Shown piece after piece: positions 24,449-32,381 of a stretch of DNA of 40,115 bases. A program made the position numbers and the translations under genes. Within the stretch, counting starts at the first letter, position 1; each line of letters opens with the position of its first letter. Under the pieces are notes generated by a model. The model ran no database searches. It worked only from the letters and a program-made list of their open reading frames with translations, and had not been told where the DNA came from. Source of the DNA: an uncultured Alphaproteobacteria bacterium (GTDB lineage Bacteria; Pseudomonadota; Alphaproteobacteria; RF32; CAG-239); assembly GCA_944393225.1 (NCBI GenBank), contig CALXZK010000014.1, positions 1 through 40,115 of the forward strand. The letters are read 5' to 3'.

Positions 24449-25150
24449 ATGAAAAAGATTTTATTTATGTTAACAATTTATTTTTCTTTGTCGACAAGCT
24501 TAAAAGCTGCCGAAAATGTTGATTTATGCAAAGATGTTAAAGTAGAACCTGAAATTAAATTTTCTACATCATACGGACGCTTGTCTTATGATTATAAAAA
24601 AAATACACGAAGAATTTCTCAAATTGCAGCGCGAATCGGAAGCAAAGAACATGGTGCGTTTGCAACAGGTTTGGCAACGGTTAGCGTTGAAAATGAATAT
24701 GTCTTGGGAACAAGAGCGTTTCGTGTAAGCAAAGGAAAAGGGTATTGCGTTATTCCCGAGGTTATTCAAGTGTATGTTGGATTTAGTCGTCCGGTGATAT
24801 ATATTTCAAATGAGTTGCCTAAAAATTCTTGCCAATATAATTTAGTGGTTTTGCATGAGAAAACGCATCAGCGGATTAATAAAGCAGCATTGGATTATTT
24901 TATTCCATATTTTCAGTTGGCAGCAGCAAAAATCGGATATGATTTGAAGCCGATTTATATTAGCAAACTTTCAGAAATTGATAGAGCGACAGATGAAGTA
25001 ACGCAAGAGTTCACCGTCCGTTTTGATAAAGTTTTGGCGGTGTTTAAAAAAGAGCTTACCGTTGAACAAGGTAAGCTCGATAATCAGATGAATTATTCAA
25101 TTGAAGACGACATCTGCAAAAAGTTTAATGCAACGCATCCTCGCCGTTAG
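24449..25150 (+). CDS. secreted protein with an HExxH zinc-protease-like motif
   Basis: 233 residues from the ATG at 24449; a further in-frame ATG lies at 24431 but would place extra residues before the signal peptide. Residues 1-20 are a signal peptide (ending SLKA). The key motif is NLVVLHEKTHQRIN with His136, Glu137 and His140, as in metallopeptidases, in a helix that follows a strand as expected. Four cysteines (27, 100, 128 and one near the C terminus) could form two disulfides. I do not recognise a named family. Its 3' end overlaps the convergent HAD gene by 26 bases. Confidence 0.75.
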   Translation: MKKILFMLTIYFSLSTSLKAAENVDLCKDVKVEPEIKFSTSYGRLSYDYKKNTRRISQIAARIGSKEHGAFATGLATVSVENEYVLGTRAFRVSKGKGYCVIPEVIQVYVGFSRPVIYISNELPKNSCQYNLVVLHEKTHQRINKAALDYFIPYFQLAAAKIGYDLKPIYISKLSEIDRATDEVTQEFTVRFDKVLAVFKKELTVEQGKLDNQMNYSIEDDICKKFNATHPRR

Positions 25151-25814
25151 CTAAAATGGCATCAATAAAGGCATTGATACCTTTGTAAGCGGCATCAATA
25201 TACGTTTTGTCTTTGGCAGAGTTGTTGTTGTAGAAAATACGTACGGTTGTCATGCCGATTTCTTTAGCAAATTCCAAATTGGAATAGCTATCATCAACAA
25301 AGATACAATCGTTAGGATTTTGTTTGATTTCGTTACAAAATTGAGAATATACATCGGAGCTTTCGTTCTTTTTGTAAACTCCAAAATCTTCGACAGAGTA
25401 GAATTTTCCTTTGAAAAATTCATATAAACCAATACGCTTTAATATACGTTCAGCGGCGTTGCGGCTACTGGTGGTAAAAACATATTGATCGTAGGGGAGT
25501 TTTTCCAAACGGCTTAAAAGACCATCGTAAGGTTCAATGACATCGACAGGTTTTCTTTCATGATAGGCATCAAAAAGCGCTTTGGGGTCGATGCCGTATT
25601 CTTTAATGAAGATCTCACCGCCGTTGCGATATTCTTTGTAAGATTGTTTGACCATGGCTTTGGCTGTCGGAATATCCATTTTCAAGCCTAAATCTTCAAC
25701 CAAGGCAATAGCCGTTGCTTCATCCAGCATGTCCTTAAATTCATCGGTTTCAACATAGAGGGTGTTGTCTAAATCCCAGACAATAACTTTTTTATTTTGC
25801 ACTTTTCTCTCCAT
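25125..25814 (-). CDS. HAD-superfamily hydrolase, pyrimidine 5'-nucleotidase type
   Basis: 229 residues. HAD motif I is WDLDNTLY near the N terminus (nucleophile Asp and acid/base Asp), motif II is VFTTSSRNA, and motif IV is FVDDSYSNLEFAKEIGM. The DLDNTLY form and helical cap match the SDT1/pyrimidine 5'-nucleotidase group, which removes phosphate from nucleoside monophosphates. The start at 25814 precedes a basic stretch; the frame extends 12 codons upstream. The substrate is not provable from sequence. Confidence 0.85.
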   Translation of the reverse strand: MERKVQNKKVIVWDLDNTLYVETDEFKDMLDEATAIALVEDLGLKMDIPTAKAMVKQSYKEYRNGGEIFIKEYGIDPKALFDAYHERKPVDVIEPYDGLLSRLEKLPYDQYVFTTSSRNAAERILKRIGLYEFFKGKFYSVEDFGVYKKNESSDVYSQFCNEIKQNPNDCIFVDDSYSNLEFAKEIGMTTVRIFYNNNSAKDKTYIDAAYKGINAFIDAILANGEDALH

Positions 25815-25883
25815 TGTTTTTTTTACTCTGCAACCCTTTAAGGTTAACAATTTGCGCGCGGTTCGTCAATAGTGATTTTGCGC

Positions 25884-26387
25884 TTATTGAGGGTTCTCCA
25901 TGGCAAAAATATCGATAACTTCCCATTGGTTATGCTTGTTTTGCAGAACATAGATGATATTACCTTGGCACAAACCAAACCAGTTGTTGTTGCATTGGCT
26001 TTGGGTGTAGATATGAAGCATGCCTTCCATAAGCGGCATGATTTTGCTTATTTTGTATTGCATTTGGGTTGGACGTTGCAGACTTTCATCTTCCATTAAG
26101 ATAAATTTGGGTAAGGAAATGCTTTTGCAACTTGGATTCTTGGGGTTAAGTGTGCATTTGATTGTATTATTGATGGCTGAGACAATTTCATTTTTGTCAG
26201 CGAATGCAGAATCGGAATCTTGAGTTGAAAATGAAAATTGGCGGTTGATGATGTCGGTTGAGGGAATTGAAAACATCTGAATTTCTTTAGCGGCAATTTC
26301 TTGTGAGGAATCGGCTGTGTTATCCGTATCATCTGAACAAGCGTTTAGGAGCCAGGCTAAAGGTAAAAGCAATAAAAATTTTTTCAT
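25884..26387 (-). CDS. lipoprotein, function unknown
   Basis: 167 residues with a lipobox: MKKFLLLLPLAWLLNAC, with Cys17 as the lipidation site, then an acidic stretch (SDDTDN). The mature part has two further cysteines near residues 77 and 86 and a hydrophilic, mixed composition. A terminator-like region lies upstream and the HAD gene downstream on the same strand. Family not recognised. Confidence 0.78.
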   Translation of the reverse strand: MKKFLLLLPLAWLLNACSDDTDNTADSSQEIAAKEIQMFSIPSTDIINRQFSFSTQDSDSAFADKNEIVSAINNTIKCTLNPKNPSCKSISLPKFILMEDESLQRPTQMQYKISKIMPLMEGMLHIYTQSQCNNNWFGLCQGNIIYVLQNKHNQWEVIDIFAMENPQ

Positions 26388-26452
26388 GATGTATCCTTAC
26401 ATAAAGTTAAGCCGAGTTGTAGTTTAAGGCGTTTCTTTCTAAAGGGCAATAA

Positions 26453-26482
26453 AAAAGGGAAGTCAAAACTTCCCTTTTTTTT
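26453..26482. terminator. intrinsic terminator of the beta-barrel protein gene
   Basis: AAGGGAAGT CAAA ACTTCCCTT is a perfect 9-bp stem with A and T runs on both sides. Read on the minus strand it ends the gene at 26498. Confidence 0.87.
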
Positions 26483-26497
26483 AATTGCATCAACAAA

Positions 26498-27034
26498 TTA
26501 GAAGTTGTATCTAGCACCGATAGAATATTCCATCATGTCGTTAGAATCAGCAACGCGTTGATCTAATTTGGTATAACGAGCCAAGGCACGAACGGCAACA
26601 TTGTCGGTTACATTGTATTCAGCACCGGCACCTAAACGGTAACCCCATGTGCCTTCACCATCGGTTTTGCCACCTTCAGGTTTAAATTTGAAATCATAGT
26701 AAGCTAAACCTGCAGTACCAACCAAAGCAACTTTTTGTTCACAGCCCATCGGGAGGTAAGCCATTGCATCAATACCATAAGCTTCATATTTAGCTTTGTT
26801 ACCAGCTTTTTTGTCAGAAGTTGTACGTTGATAGAAAGCTTCAACACCGAAGTTTTCGTTGTATTGAGAACCAACAAATACTTTACCAGAATTGAAGTTG
26901 TTGGCAGCTGTGCCGTTTGCGAAAGAATAGCCATATTCAACACCGGCATACGGATTGTATTCCATAGCTTCTGCATTAGCGGCCATAGCGACAGCTGATA
27001 CAGCAACCATCAATGCACCAATAGTTTTTTTCAT
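26498..27034 (-). CDS. outer-membrane beta-barrel protein (OmpA/Omp25-like)
   Basis: 178 residues. A signal peptide ends at NAEA (about residue 23) and the mature part alternates aromatic and polar residues in strands (YAGVEYGYSFANG, GVEAFYQRTT, WGYRLGAGAEYNV), ending SIGARYNF with the C-terminal Phe that is the outer-membrane insertion signal. The size fits an eight-stranded barrel. A stable hairpin in its 5' leader may protect the mRNA, as for other porin genes. Confidence 0.85.
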   Translation of the reverse strand: MKKTIGALMVAVSAVAMAANAEAMEYNPYAGVEYGYSFANGTAANNFNSGKVFVGSQYNENFGVEAFYQRTTSDKKAGNKAKYEAYGIDAMAYLPMGCEQKVALVGTAGLAYYDFKFKPEGGKTDGEGTWGYRLGAGAEYNVTDNVAVRALARYTKLDQRVADSNDMMEYSIGARYNF

Positions 27035-27067
27035 CTAATTTTTCCTTTATAAAGTTTAACCTTTGTC

Positions 27068-27093
27068 AGGTTCCGACTTCCTTATCGGAACCT
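27068..27093 (-). promoter_or_regulatory. 5' leader hairpin of the beta-barrel gene
   Basis: AGGTTCCGA (27068-27076) and TCGGAACCT (27085-27093) form a perfect 9-bp stem with an 8-base loop, 34 bases upstream of the ATG. The neighbouring AACCT (27058-27062) can instead pair with AGGTT (27068-27072), so two alternative folds exist between this stem and the ribosome binding site. Confidence 0.5.
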
Positions 27094-27160
27094 ATACAGA
27101 GATTACTTTACAACTTATTTTCTAAAAATAAAGTAAATTTATATTACAAAAGGATTGTTT

Positions 27161-27253
27161 ATGATAAAAAAACGTGTTAACCTTAATGATTATAACGGTT
27201 TGAGGCTGGAAAAAAATGTTGAAAAATTGTCAAAAAGGTTCGTCAATGATTGA
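27161..27253 (+). CDS. 30-residue upstream ORF overlapping the pilin start
   Basis: An ATG at 27161 preceded by AAAAGGA opens a 30-residue frame (MIKKRVNLNDYNGLRLEK and on) that ends at TGA 27251-27253, 38 bases inside the pilin gene in a different frame. Its ribosome binding site is better than that of the pilin. It may be a translational leader. It could also be chance; the peptide has no recognisable features beyond being basic. Confidence 0.4.
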   Translation: MIKKRVNLNDYNGLRLEKNVEKLSKRFVND

Positions 27254-27770
27254 AGTTATCGGCGTTATGGGGATTATATCCATGATTACCGTCGGTATCT
27301 TTGCTACTATTTCTAAAATTTATGACAGATACCATCAAACCGCAGTCATTACCCAAATCAGAGATTTGCAAAAAAATATTCAGATGCGTTATGCTACAGC
27401 TGCCGATTATCGTGATTTAACTAAAAACAGTACAGTTAAAACGCTGATTGAAGAACGTGTTATTCCTTATGACATGATTAGTGGAGAGAGAATTTACAAT
27501 GCTTATAACGGAGCCGTGGATTTGAGCGGAACGCAGTATGATTATACCATTAGTTTTTCTAACCTCAAAAAAGCAGGGTGTATTGATTTGTTGACAATGG
27601 ATTGGACCGTGAATAATACTTCCGATTTGATAAAGTTACAGGTTGACGGGAAAACTTATACTTGGACGGGCGATGGAACAGCTCTTGAATTGCCGATTTC
27701 TTTAACCGATGCTGCAGCTCGTTGTAAAGATAATCAAGGTCAAAATACGATTAAATGGACTTTTCAATAG
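27216..27770 (+). CDS. type IV pilin (PilS-type major pilin)
   Basis: 184 residues. A short leader MLKNCQKG is followed by the prepilin motif SSMIEVIGVMGIISMI, with the fifth-position Glu and a hydrophobic helix to about residue 33. The middle (YRDLTKN, LIEERVIPYDMISGERIYNAYNG) matches the PilS N-terminal domain of type IVb pilins. Two cysteines, near residues 120 and 172, could form the C-terminal D-loop disulfide. No prepilin peptidase or assembly ATPase is adjacent. The start lies within an upstream ORF and fliX follows after 12 bases. Confidence 0.85.
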   Translation: MLKNCQKGSSMIEVIGVMGIISMITVGIFATISKIYDRYHQTAVITQIRDLQKNIQMRYATAADYRDLTKNSTVKTLIEERVIPYDMISGERIYNAYNGAVDLSGTQYDYTISFSNLKKAGCIDLLTMDWTVNNTSDLIKLQVDGKTYTWTGDGTALELPISLTDAAARCKDNQGQNTIKWTFQ

Positions 27771-27782
27771 GCGGAGAAGAAT

Positions 27783-28199
27783 ATGAAAGTTAATGATATT
27801 AATAAAAGTAGTGAAATAGCTTCCGGAAAAGTAAGGAAAAATACCGGAGGCGCAGATTTTGCTTCTTTTTTGAAAACAGCAAATGCAACACAATCTTCTC
27901 CTGTTTCCGGTATGACCAACGTTTCTTCTTTGGATGCAATTTTTGCTACACAAATGGTGGACGGAGTTGAGGAACGTGAACGTCGTAAAAAAATGATAAA
28001 ACGCGGAAAAAATTTGTTAGACAAGTTGGATGAAATTCGTTCCGCTTTGTTGGTCGGGTATATTGCCAAAAATAAGTTGATTGAAATTTCACGCTTGGTT
28101 AAAGAACAGAAAACCATGTGTGAAGATGAACGTTTGCTCAATATCATTGCAGAAATTGAGCTGCGTGTGGAAGTGGAGCTGGCAAAGTTAACAAATTAG
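27783..28199 (+). CDS. fliX: class II flagellar assembly regulator FliX
   Basis: 138 residues. The disordered Ser/Gly-rich N terminus followed by SSLDAIFATQ, ERERRKKMIKRGKNLLDKLDEIRSALL-type helix and EIELRVEVELAKL is the FliX pattern. In Caulobacter FliX links flagellar basal-body assembly to activation of FlbD and sigma54-dependent late genes. It is specific to alphaproteobacteria. AGGCGGAGAA precedes the ATG. It is probably in one transcript with the pilin, which is an unusual partner. Confidence 0.88.
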   Translation: MKVNDINKSSEIASGKVRKNTGGADFASFLKTANATQSSPVSGMTNVSSLDAIFATQMVDGVEERERRKKMIKRGKNLLDKLDEIRSALLVGYIAKNKLIEISRLVKEQKTMCEDERLLNIIAEIELRVEVELAKLTN

Positions 28200-28296
28200 C
28201 AGTTGAAATTTGATTATTTAACTTGAAGTTAAGTTTTTTACTTTATAATTTGCTAACAATAAATAACCAGTTCAATTATTTTGAAGGAGTATGAAT

Positions 28297-28722
28297 ATGG
28301 AACCTGTTGCTATTTTACCTCCGGATTATCGTCCGTCCGCTGATGAAGAATATATGAATCCCGTTATGTTGGAGTATTTTCGTCAGAAACTCTTAAATTG
28401 GAAAAAATCTTTAATCAATCAATCTAAAGACACTCTTGATGATTTGAAACAAGGTGGTTTGAACCAACCTGACCAAATTGACAGAGCTTCTTTGGAAACT
28501 GATAAAGCTTTGGAATTGCGTACTCGTGATCGTGCTCGTAAATTGATTTCTAAAATTGATGAAGCCATCAAACGTATTGAAGACGGTGTCTATGGTTATT
28601 GCGAAGAAACCGGTGAACCTATCGGTGTTGAACGTTTGGAAGTAAGACCGGTGGCTACATTGTCTATTGAGGCACAAGAACGCCACGAAAGAATGGAAAA
28701 AACTTACGACGACGAAGCTTAA
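28297..28722 (+). CDS. dksA: RNA polymerase-binding transcription factor DksA, zinc-cysteine-poor form
   Basis: 141 residues. It binds the RNA polymerase secondary channel and acts with ppGpp. The coiled-coil tip has the DxxDxA motif (Asp59, Asp62, Ala64). The zinc-finger region keeps only Cys102; the other three positions are Thr105, Ser123 and Ala126, as in rhizobial DksA. The start at 28297 has AAGGAG at proper spacing; the ATG two codons earlier is too close to it. maf follows after 5 bases, so stringent control, nucleotide sanitation and RNA processing genes share an operon. Confidence 0.94.
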   Translation: MEPVAILPPDYRPSADEEYMNPVMLEYFRQKLLNWKKSLINQSKDTLDDLKQGGLNQPDQIDRASLETDKALELRTRDRARKLISKIDEAIKRIEDGVYGYCEETGEPIGVERLEVRPVATLSIEAQERHERMEKTYDDEA

Positions 28723-28727
28723 GTTTT

Positions 28728-29300
28728 ATGAATGAAAAAAATTTTATTTTAGCTTCAGGTTCGCCTCAGCGGAAGGCGTTGTTGGCTCAGATTGGGCTGT
28801 CTCCCAAAGCTATTATTCCGGCTAACATTGATGAAAGCGAAAGAAAAAACGAAAAACCTTTCGCTTACGTGAAGAGAATGGCTTTGGAAAAGGCTTTGAA
28901 TATATCCGCTTTGCATCCTAATGAAATTGTTCTCGGTGCCGATACCATCGTTGTTGTCGGTACCAAGATTTTGCATAAGTCAAAATCTGATGAAGAACAA
29001 CGTCAGGTTATGCAAATGCTTTCCGGAAAAGGGCATCGCGTGATTAGTGCCGTTTGTGTGATTGATGCTAACGGAAAAGCTTCCATAAGAGTAAATTCTA
29101 CCAGAATTTTAATGAAGCATCTATCAGCTAAAGAGATTGATGATTATGTTGCTTCTCACGAATGGGTCGGATGTTGCGGATATAAAATTGAAGGAAAATT
29201 GGCCGCTTATGTTAAAAAATTGGTCGGTTCTTATTCCGGTGTGGTCGGGCTTCCTCTTTATGAAACCCAAAATTTGCTGTTAGGAGTAGGTATAAAATGA
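28728..29300 (+). CDS. maf: Maf nucleoside triphosphate pyrophosphatase
   Basis: 190 residues. Removes pyrophosphate from dTTP, UTP or modified nucleotides. It shows the Maf signature LASGSPQRKALL at the N terminus, the PF.YVKRMA.EKA region, GADTIVVVG and GYKIEGKLAAYVKKLVGSYSGVVGLPLYE-type end. The substrate class (YhdE or YceF type) cannot be settled by eye. Its stop overlaps the RNase E/G start (ATGA), indicating translational coupling. Confidence 0.93.
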   Translation: MNEKNFILASGSPQRKALLAQIGLSPKAIIPANIDESERKNEKPFAYVKRMALEKALNISALHPNEIVLGADTIVVVGTKILHKSKSDEEQRQVMQMLSGKGHRVISAVCVIDANGKASIRVNSTRILMKHLSAKEIDDYVASHEWVGCCGYKIEGKLAAYVKKLVGSYSGVVGLPLYETQNLLLGVGIK

Positions 29301-30466
29301 GTATTGATACAATTGTTTATGAAACTAAAAATAATGTTACTCGTATCGCTCTCTTGGGTAACGGTGATTTGAAAGAATTGGAAATTATTGAAGCAAATCG
29401 CGCTCTTGAAGGCAATATATACTTGGGTAAAGTTGTTCGTAAGGTTGAATTGGCTAATGGTAAGGTAGGTTTTTTTGTTGAGCTCGGCGAAGGTCGAGAA
29501 GCGTTTTTAAATGCTGAGGAATATGGTTTGGATGAACTCAAAATTTGCGAAGGTCAAAGTTTAGTCGTTCAAGTTGCTCAAGAAAAACGTGCCGAGAAAG
29601 GTCCGAAAGTTACCAGAGCTTTGCAGTTCGTCGGAGAAAATTTGGTCTATTGTCCATATAAATTGACAGTCGAAACATCTTCTAAAATAAATGACCGAGC
29701 CAAAGCTGAGGCTTATCGTCAGTTGGTTTTGGAAAATACAACAGGGCAAGAAGGTTGGATTGTCAGAACATCTGCCGTTAATGAAACGGAAAAGCAAATT
29801 TTAGATGAAATGGCATATTTACGTTCTCTTTATGAAAATGTACGTCAAAATGCACGCAAATTATCTGCACCGGCTTTGCTTTTAGCCAAAGCTGATCCGG
29901 TTTTTGAGTATGTTAACAAATATATGCCGACACTCAAAAAAGTGGTGCTGAATAATCGAAATGTTGAAGAAGAAATCAAAAATCGTTTCGGAGAAGGTGT
30001 TAATACGGAAATAGATGCTCAGGCTTTTGAAACTTTTGGTTTGGAAGATGCCATTGTTGAGGCTTTGGACAAGACGGTTAAACTGAAAAGCGGCGGTCGG
30101 ATTACAATTGAAGAAACCAAAGCTTTTGTAGCTATTGACGTGGATAGTGGTCGCGATAACGGAAAAGGCAGCTTATCTCACTTGAATGAGGAAGCCGCCG
30201 TAGAGATTGCCAAACAAATCAGACTGCGTAATCTTTCAGGCAAAATTATTATTGATTTTGCAGGTTCTTCCGACTATCGCTATTTGAAACCGGTAATTGA
30301 AGTTTTGGAAAAAGCCGTGGAAGAAGATGCTACTCGCACAACGGTTTTGGGCTTGAGCCGTGCCGGAAACGTGGAAGTTATCAGAGTTCGTAAACGCCCG
30401 AGCTTGTCTGATGTGCTTTCTGTGGAATGCGAAAGTTGCCATGGCACCGGGAGAGTGTTGAAATGA
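29297..30466 (+). CDS. rng: ribonuclease E/G family endoribonuclease, short form
   Basis: 389 residues, the RNase G-like catalytic core only: an N-terminal S1 domain (about residues 35-110), a 5'-sensor region, the DNase I-like region with AFVAIDVDSGR (catalytic Asp pair) and IDFAGSS, and the zinc-link CESCHGTG near the end. It lacks the long C-terminal degradosome scaffold of RNase E. The maf-rng-yacG arrangement with ATGA overlaps is conserved in alphaproteobacteria. Confidence 0.92.
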   Translation: MSIDTIVYETKNNVTRIALLGNGDLKELEIIEANRALEGNIYLGKVVRKVELANGKVGFFVELGEGREAFLNAEEYGLDELKICEGQSLVVQVAQEKRAEKGPKVTRALQFVGENLVYCPYKLTVETSSKINDRAKAEAYRQLVLENTTGQEGWIVRTSAVNETEKQILDEMAYLRSLYENVRQNARKLSAPALLLAKADPVFEYVNKYMPTLKKVVLNNRNVEEEIKNRFGEGVNTEIDAQAFETFGLEDAIVEALDKTVKLKSGGRITIEETKAFVAIDVDSGRDNGKGSLSHLNEEAAVEIAKQIRLRNLSGKIIIDFAGSSDYRYLKPVIEVLEKAVEEDATRTTVLGLSRAGNVEVIRVRKRPSLSDVLSVECESCHGTGRVLK

Positions 30467-30660
30467 AATGCCCTATTTGCAAAAAAGAATTTAGCGATAT
30501 GAAATATCGTCCTTTTTGCTCTAAGCGTTGTGCTGATATTGATTTGGGCAATTGGCTGAACGGAAGTTATGCCATTCCGGCAGAAGAGCTTGATGAGGAA
30601 GATATTAAAGAGCTGAATGAAGCCATGGAAAAAAAGCTTTATGAAAGCGAAGAAAAATAA
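30463..30660 (+). CDS. yacG: DNA gyrase inhibitor YacG
   Basis: 65 residues with the zinc-binding CPIC (Cys3, Cys6) and FCSKRC (Cys19, Cys23) pairs, followed by DLGNWLNGSYAIP and an acidic tail, all typical of YacG. The start at 30463 overlaps the stop of the RNase gene (ATGA). The frame is open further upstream inside rng but is not needed. Confidence 0.94.
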   Translation: MKCPICKKEFSDMKYRPFCSKRCADIDLGNWLNGSYAIPAEELDEEDIKELNEAMEKKLYESEEK

Positions 30661-30672
30661 AGTTAAGTTATA

Positions 30673-30712
30673 AAAAAAATTCCTTCTTAATGTTTAAGAA
30701 GGAATTTTTTTT
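30673..30712. terminator. bidirectional intrinsic terminator after yacG
   Basis: AAATTCCTTCTTAA TGT TTAAGAAGGAATTT forms a long perfect stem flanked by A and T runs. It closes the dksA-yacG operon and could also stop the converging barrel gene. Confidence 0.85.
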
Positions 30713-30780
30713 ATATTTTGGAGATGTATGCGTTAGTTTTTTAAGGGTGTTTCCAAGGGAAGCGCCCTTGTTGGCAGATA

Positions 30781-31389
30781 TTAAAATGTGTAACGTAAAC
30801 CAAAATATACTTCGTGAGCATTGACATTGGCATTTTCAATATCGCCCATATCCAAATAGCGATAACCGGCATCAATGTTCAAACATTTGTTAATACGAAC
30901 GGTCATACCAGCACCGATGCTCCATGTGAAGTTATCAGAGTCAACAGAGTTTGTGGTTGTTGCACCACCAGCTTTAGAGAAAGTATCCAAACTCAATTGA
31001 GCCCAACCGATACCGGCACTGACATACGGACTGATTACGTAGTTAGGCAGAAAATCAAAATAACCATTTAACATGAGGTTTTTAGCACCAAATTCAGTAC
31101 CGCTTAAACCTGTAGCGGAAGTTTCGTCGTGGTCTTCACGGTAAGAATATTCCAACTCAGCACGGAAGTATGAATAACGGTAACCAACAGCACCACTCAT
31201 CATCCAAACATTATCAAAATCAATATCAGCTTTAGCAGTGGTGGTTGAAGATTCATCAACAGAGTTCATGTTAGAGTTGGTAACACCACCACGAACGGCA
31301 GCGTACCATCCGTCGCGAGCGGAGGCTGTTCCGGCTATAACTGTTGATAACAACAGTGCGGAAGCAAAGGTTAAGATTTTTTTCTGCAT
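30781..31389 (-). CDS. outer-membrane beta-barrel protein
   Basis: 202 residues from the ATG at 31389, which has GGAGA upstream; the frame is open a further 68 codons but without signal-peptide logic. A signal peptide ends GTASA. The mature protein has barrel-like strands (WYAAVRGG, YRYSYFRAELEYSYRED, PYVSAGIGWAQL, IDAGYRYLDMGD) and ends EVYFGLRYTF with C-terminal Phe. It resembles the opacity/OmpW-like surface barrels common in alphaproteobacteria. It marks the last clearly alphaproteobacterial-style gene before the foreign-looking block. Confidence 0.85.
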   Translation of the reverse strand: MQKKILTFASALLLSTVIAGTASARDGWYAAVRGGVTNSNMNSVDESSTTTAKADIDFDNVWMMSGAVGYRYSYFRAELEYSYREDHDETSATGLSGTEFGAKNLMLNGYFDFLPNYVISPYVSAGIGWAQLSLDTFSKAGGATTTNSVDSDNFTWSIGAGMTVRINKCLNIDAGYRYLDMGDIENANVNAHEVYFGLRYTF

Positions 31390-31546
31390 ATTTTTCTCCA
31401 ATTTATACAAATCGTCAATATTTCTTAAAATTTGTCTATTTTTATCACGTTGACAAAAATAAATCAAGCTTTTTTTTGTGACACTTATGTTACAATATAT
31501 TATGGGACCAGAATAAGCTATTTCTGTTAATAAAAAGCTAAAAAAA

Positions 31547-31580
31547 TAAAAAAACTGCTCGTTTTTCAGAGCAGTTTCTG
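31547..31580 (-). terminator. intrinsic terminator of the 228-residue lipoprotein gene
   Basis: On the minus strand AACTGCTC TGAAAAAC GAGCAGTT is followed by T7, giving a perfect 8-bp stem directly after the stop codon. Confidence 0.87.
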
Positions 31581-31582
31581 TT

Positions 31583-32269
31583 TTATTGAACAAGATTTAC
31601 CCAAGCATAGCGGGTGATGGGTTCAATAATTTGTTCATCGTTAAACGTACTTTTGAAGATGGCATCAAATTGAAAAGTATATTTATAACGATGAAATTTT
31701 TTTCCGTTTTGAAAAAACTCGTATTCAAATTCCTTAGTATCATTTCTAAATGTTAGAGTTTTGAACTTAAAATCAGGGAGTTGTCGTTCGTTTGCTTGAT
31801 AAAAAGCTTGTTCATCCGAGATTGTGAAGTCAAGGTTAATTTTGTCAAACCCAAAGCCATGTTCATATTGGTAAGTGTTTATCAATATATTATGCTTGGT
31901 ATGCGAGTTCTTAACCGTTCTGGGGGCATTTGTTATGATGTATGCATCTGTTTGGATACTTTCACAGGTAATTGTGTCTGGTCGCTTCCATGAGATGTGA
32001 AATTTTAAGGTGAGTTTTTCATCAATGAGCTTTTCGTTGAGCGTATTTTCTATTTTCAGATTGATGTTTCTGGTTAAAGTAAAGCCCTGTGTATCATTTT
32101 GTTTTTGAGTGCTTAGCAAAGAACTTTCTTTAATAATGCTTTTATTCTCCTGATCGGAGGAGGGTGCATCATCTTGATTGTGATAGATAATTTCTTCTTT
32201 TAAGCAAGAAGAAAAAATTGTTGCCGCAGCAATAAAAAGCGTTAACTTAAAAATTTTCATTTTGTTCAT
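31583..32269 (-). CDS. 228-residue lipoprotein, single-domain relative of the two giant lipoproteins
   Basis: A lipobox ends IFSSC (Cys22), followed by LKEEII, i.e. acidic residues right after the lipidated Cys as in Bacteroidota surface lipoproteins. A linker rich in Ser, Asp and Asn leads to one beta-rich domain. Its FHISWKRP and FDAIF-type end align by pattern with FEIKWQQP in the 1159-residue protein and MSISWEP in the 785-residue protein. The start has no Shine-Dalgarno sequence, unlike genes to its left. The start could be this ATG or the third codon after it (residue 4). Function unknown, probably cell surface. Confidence 0.75.
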   Translation of the reverse strand: MNKMKIFKLTLFIAAATIFSSCLKEEIIYHNQDDAPSSDQENKSIIKESSLLSTQKQNDTQGFTLTRNINLKIENTLNEKLIDEKLTLKFHISWKRPDTITCESIQTDAYIITNAPRTVKNSHTKHNILINTYQYEHGFGFDKINLDFTISDEQAFYQANERQLPDFKFKTLTFRNDTKEFEYEFFQNGKKFHRYKYTFQFDAIFKSTFNDEQIIEPITRYAWVNLVQ

Positions 32270-32334
32270 AATGATAGAAAAAAATTATATTAAATGCGGA
32301 CTTAATATAATTAAAATTGTTAAAAAAACAAGTT

Positions 32335-32369
32335 AAAAAAAAGGCAGCACTAATTGTGCCGCCTTTTTT
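32335..32369 (-). terminator. intrinsic terminator of the giant lipoprotein gene
   Basis: On the minus strand GGCGGCAC AATTA GTGCTGCC (one G-T pair) is followed by eight T, just after the stop at 32382. Confidence 0.88.
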
Positions 32370-32381
32370 AGATAATGAGTA

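Noticed and set aside
30738..30776. Hairpin AAGGGTG / CGCCCTT downstream of the barrel gene
   Set aside because: It has a mismatch and no T run in either orientation; a better terminator lies next to it.
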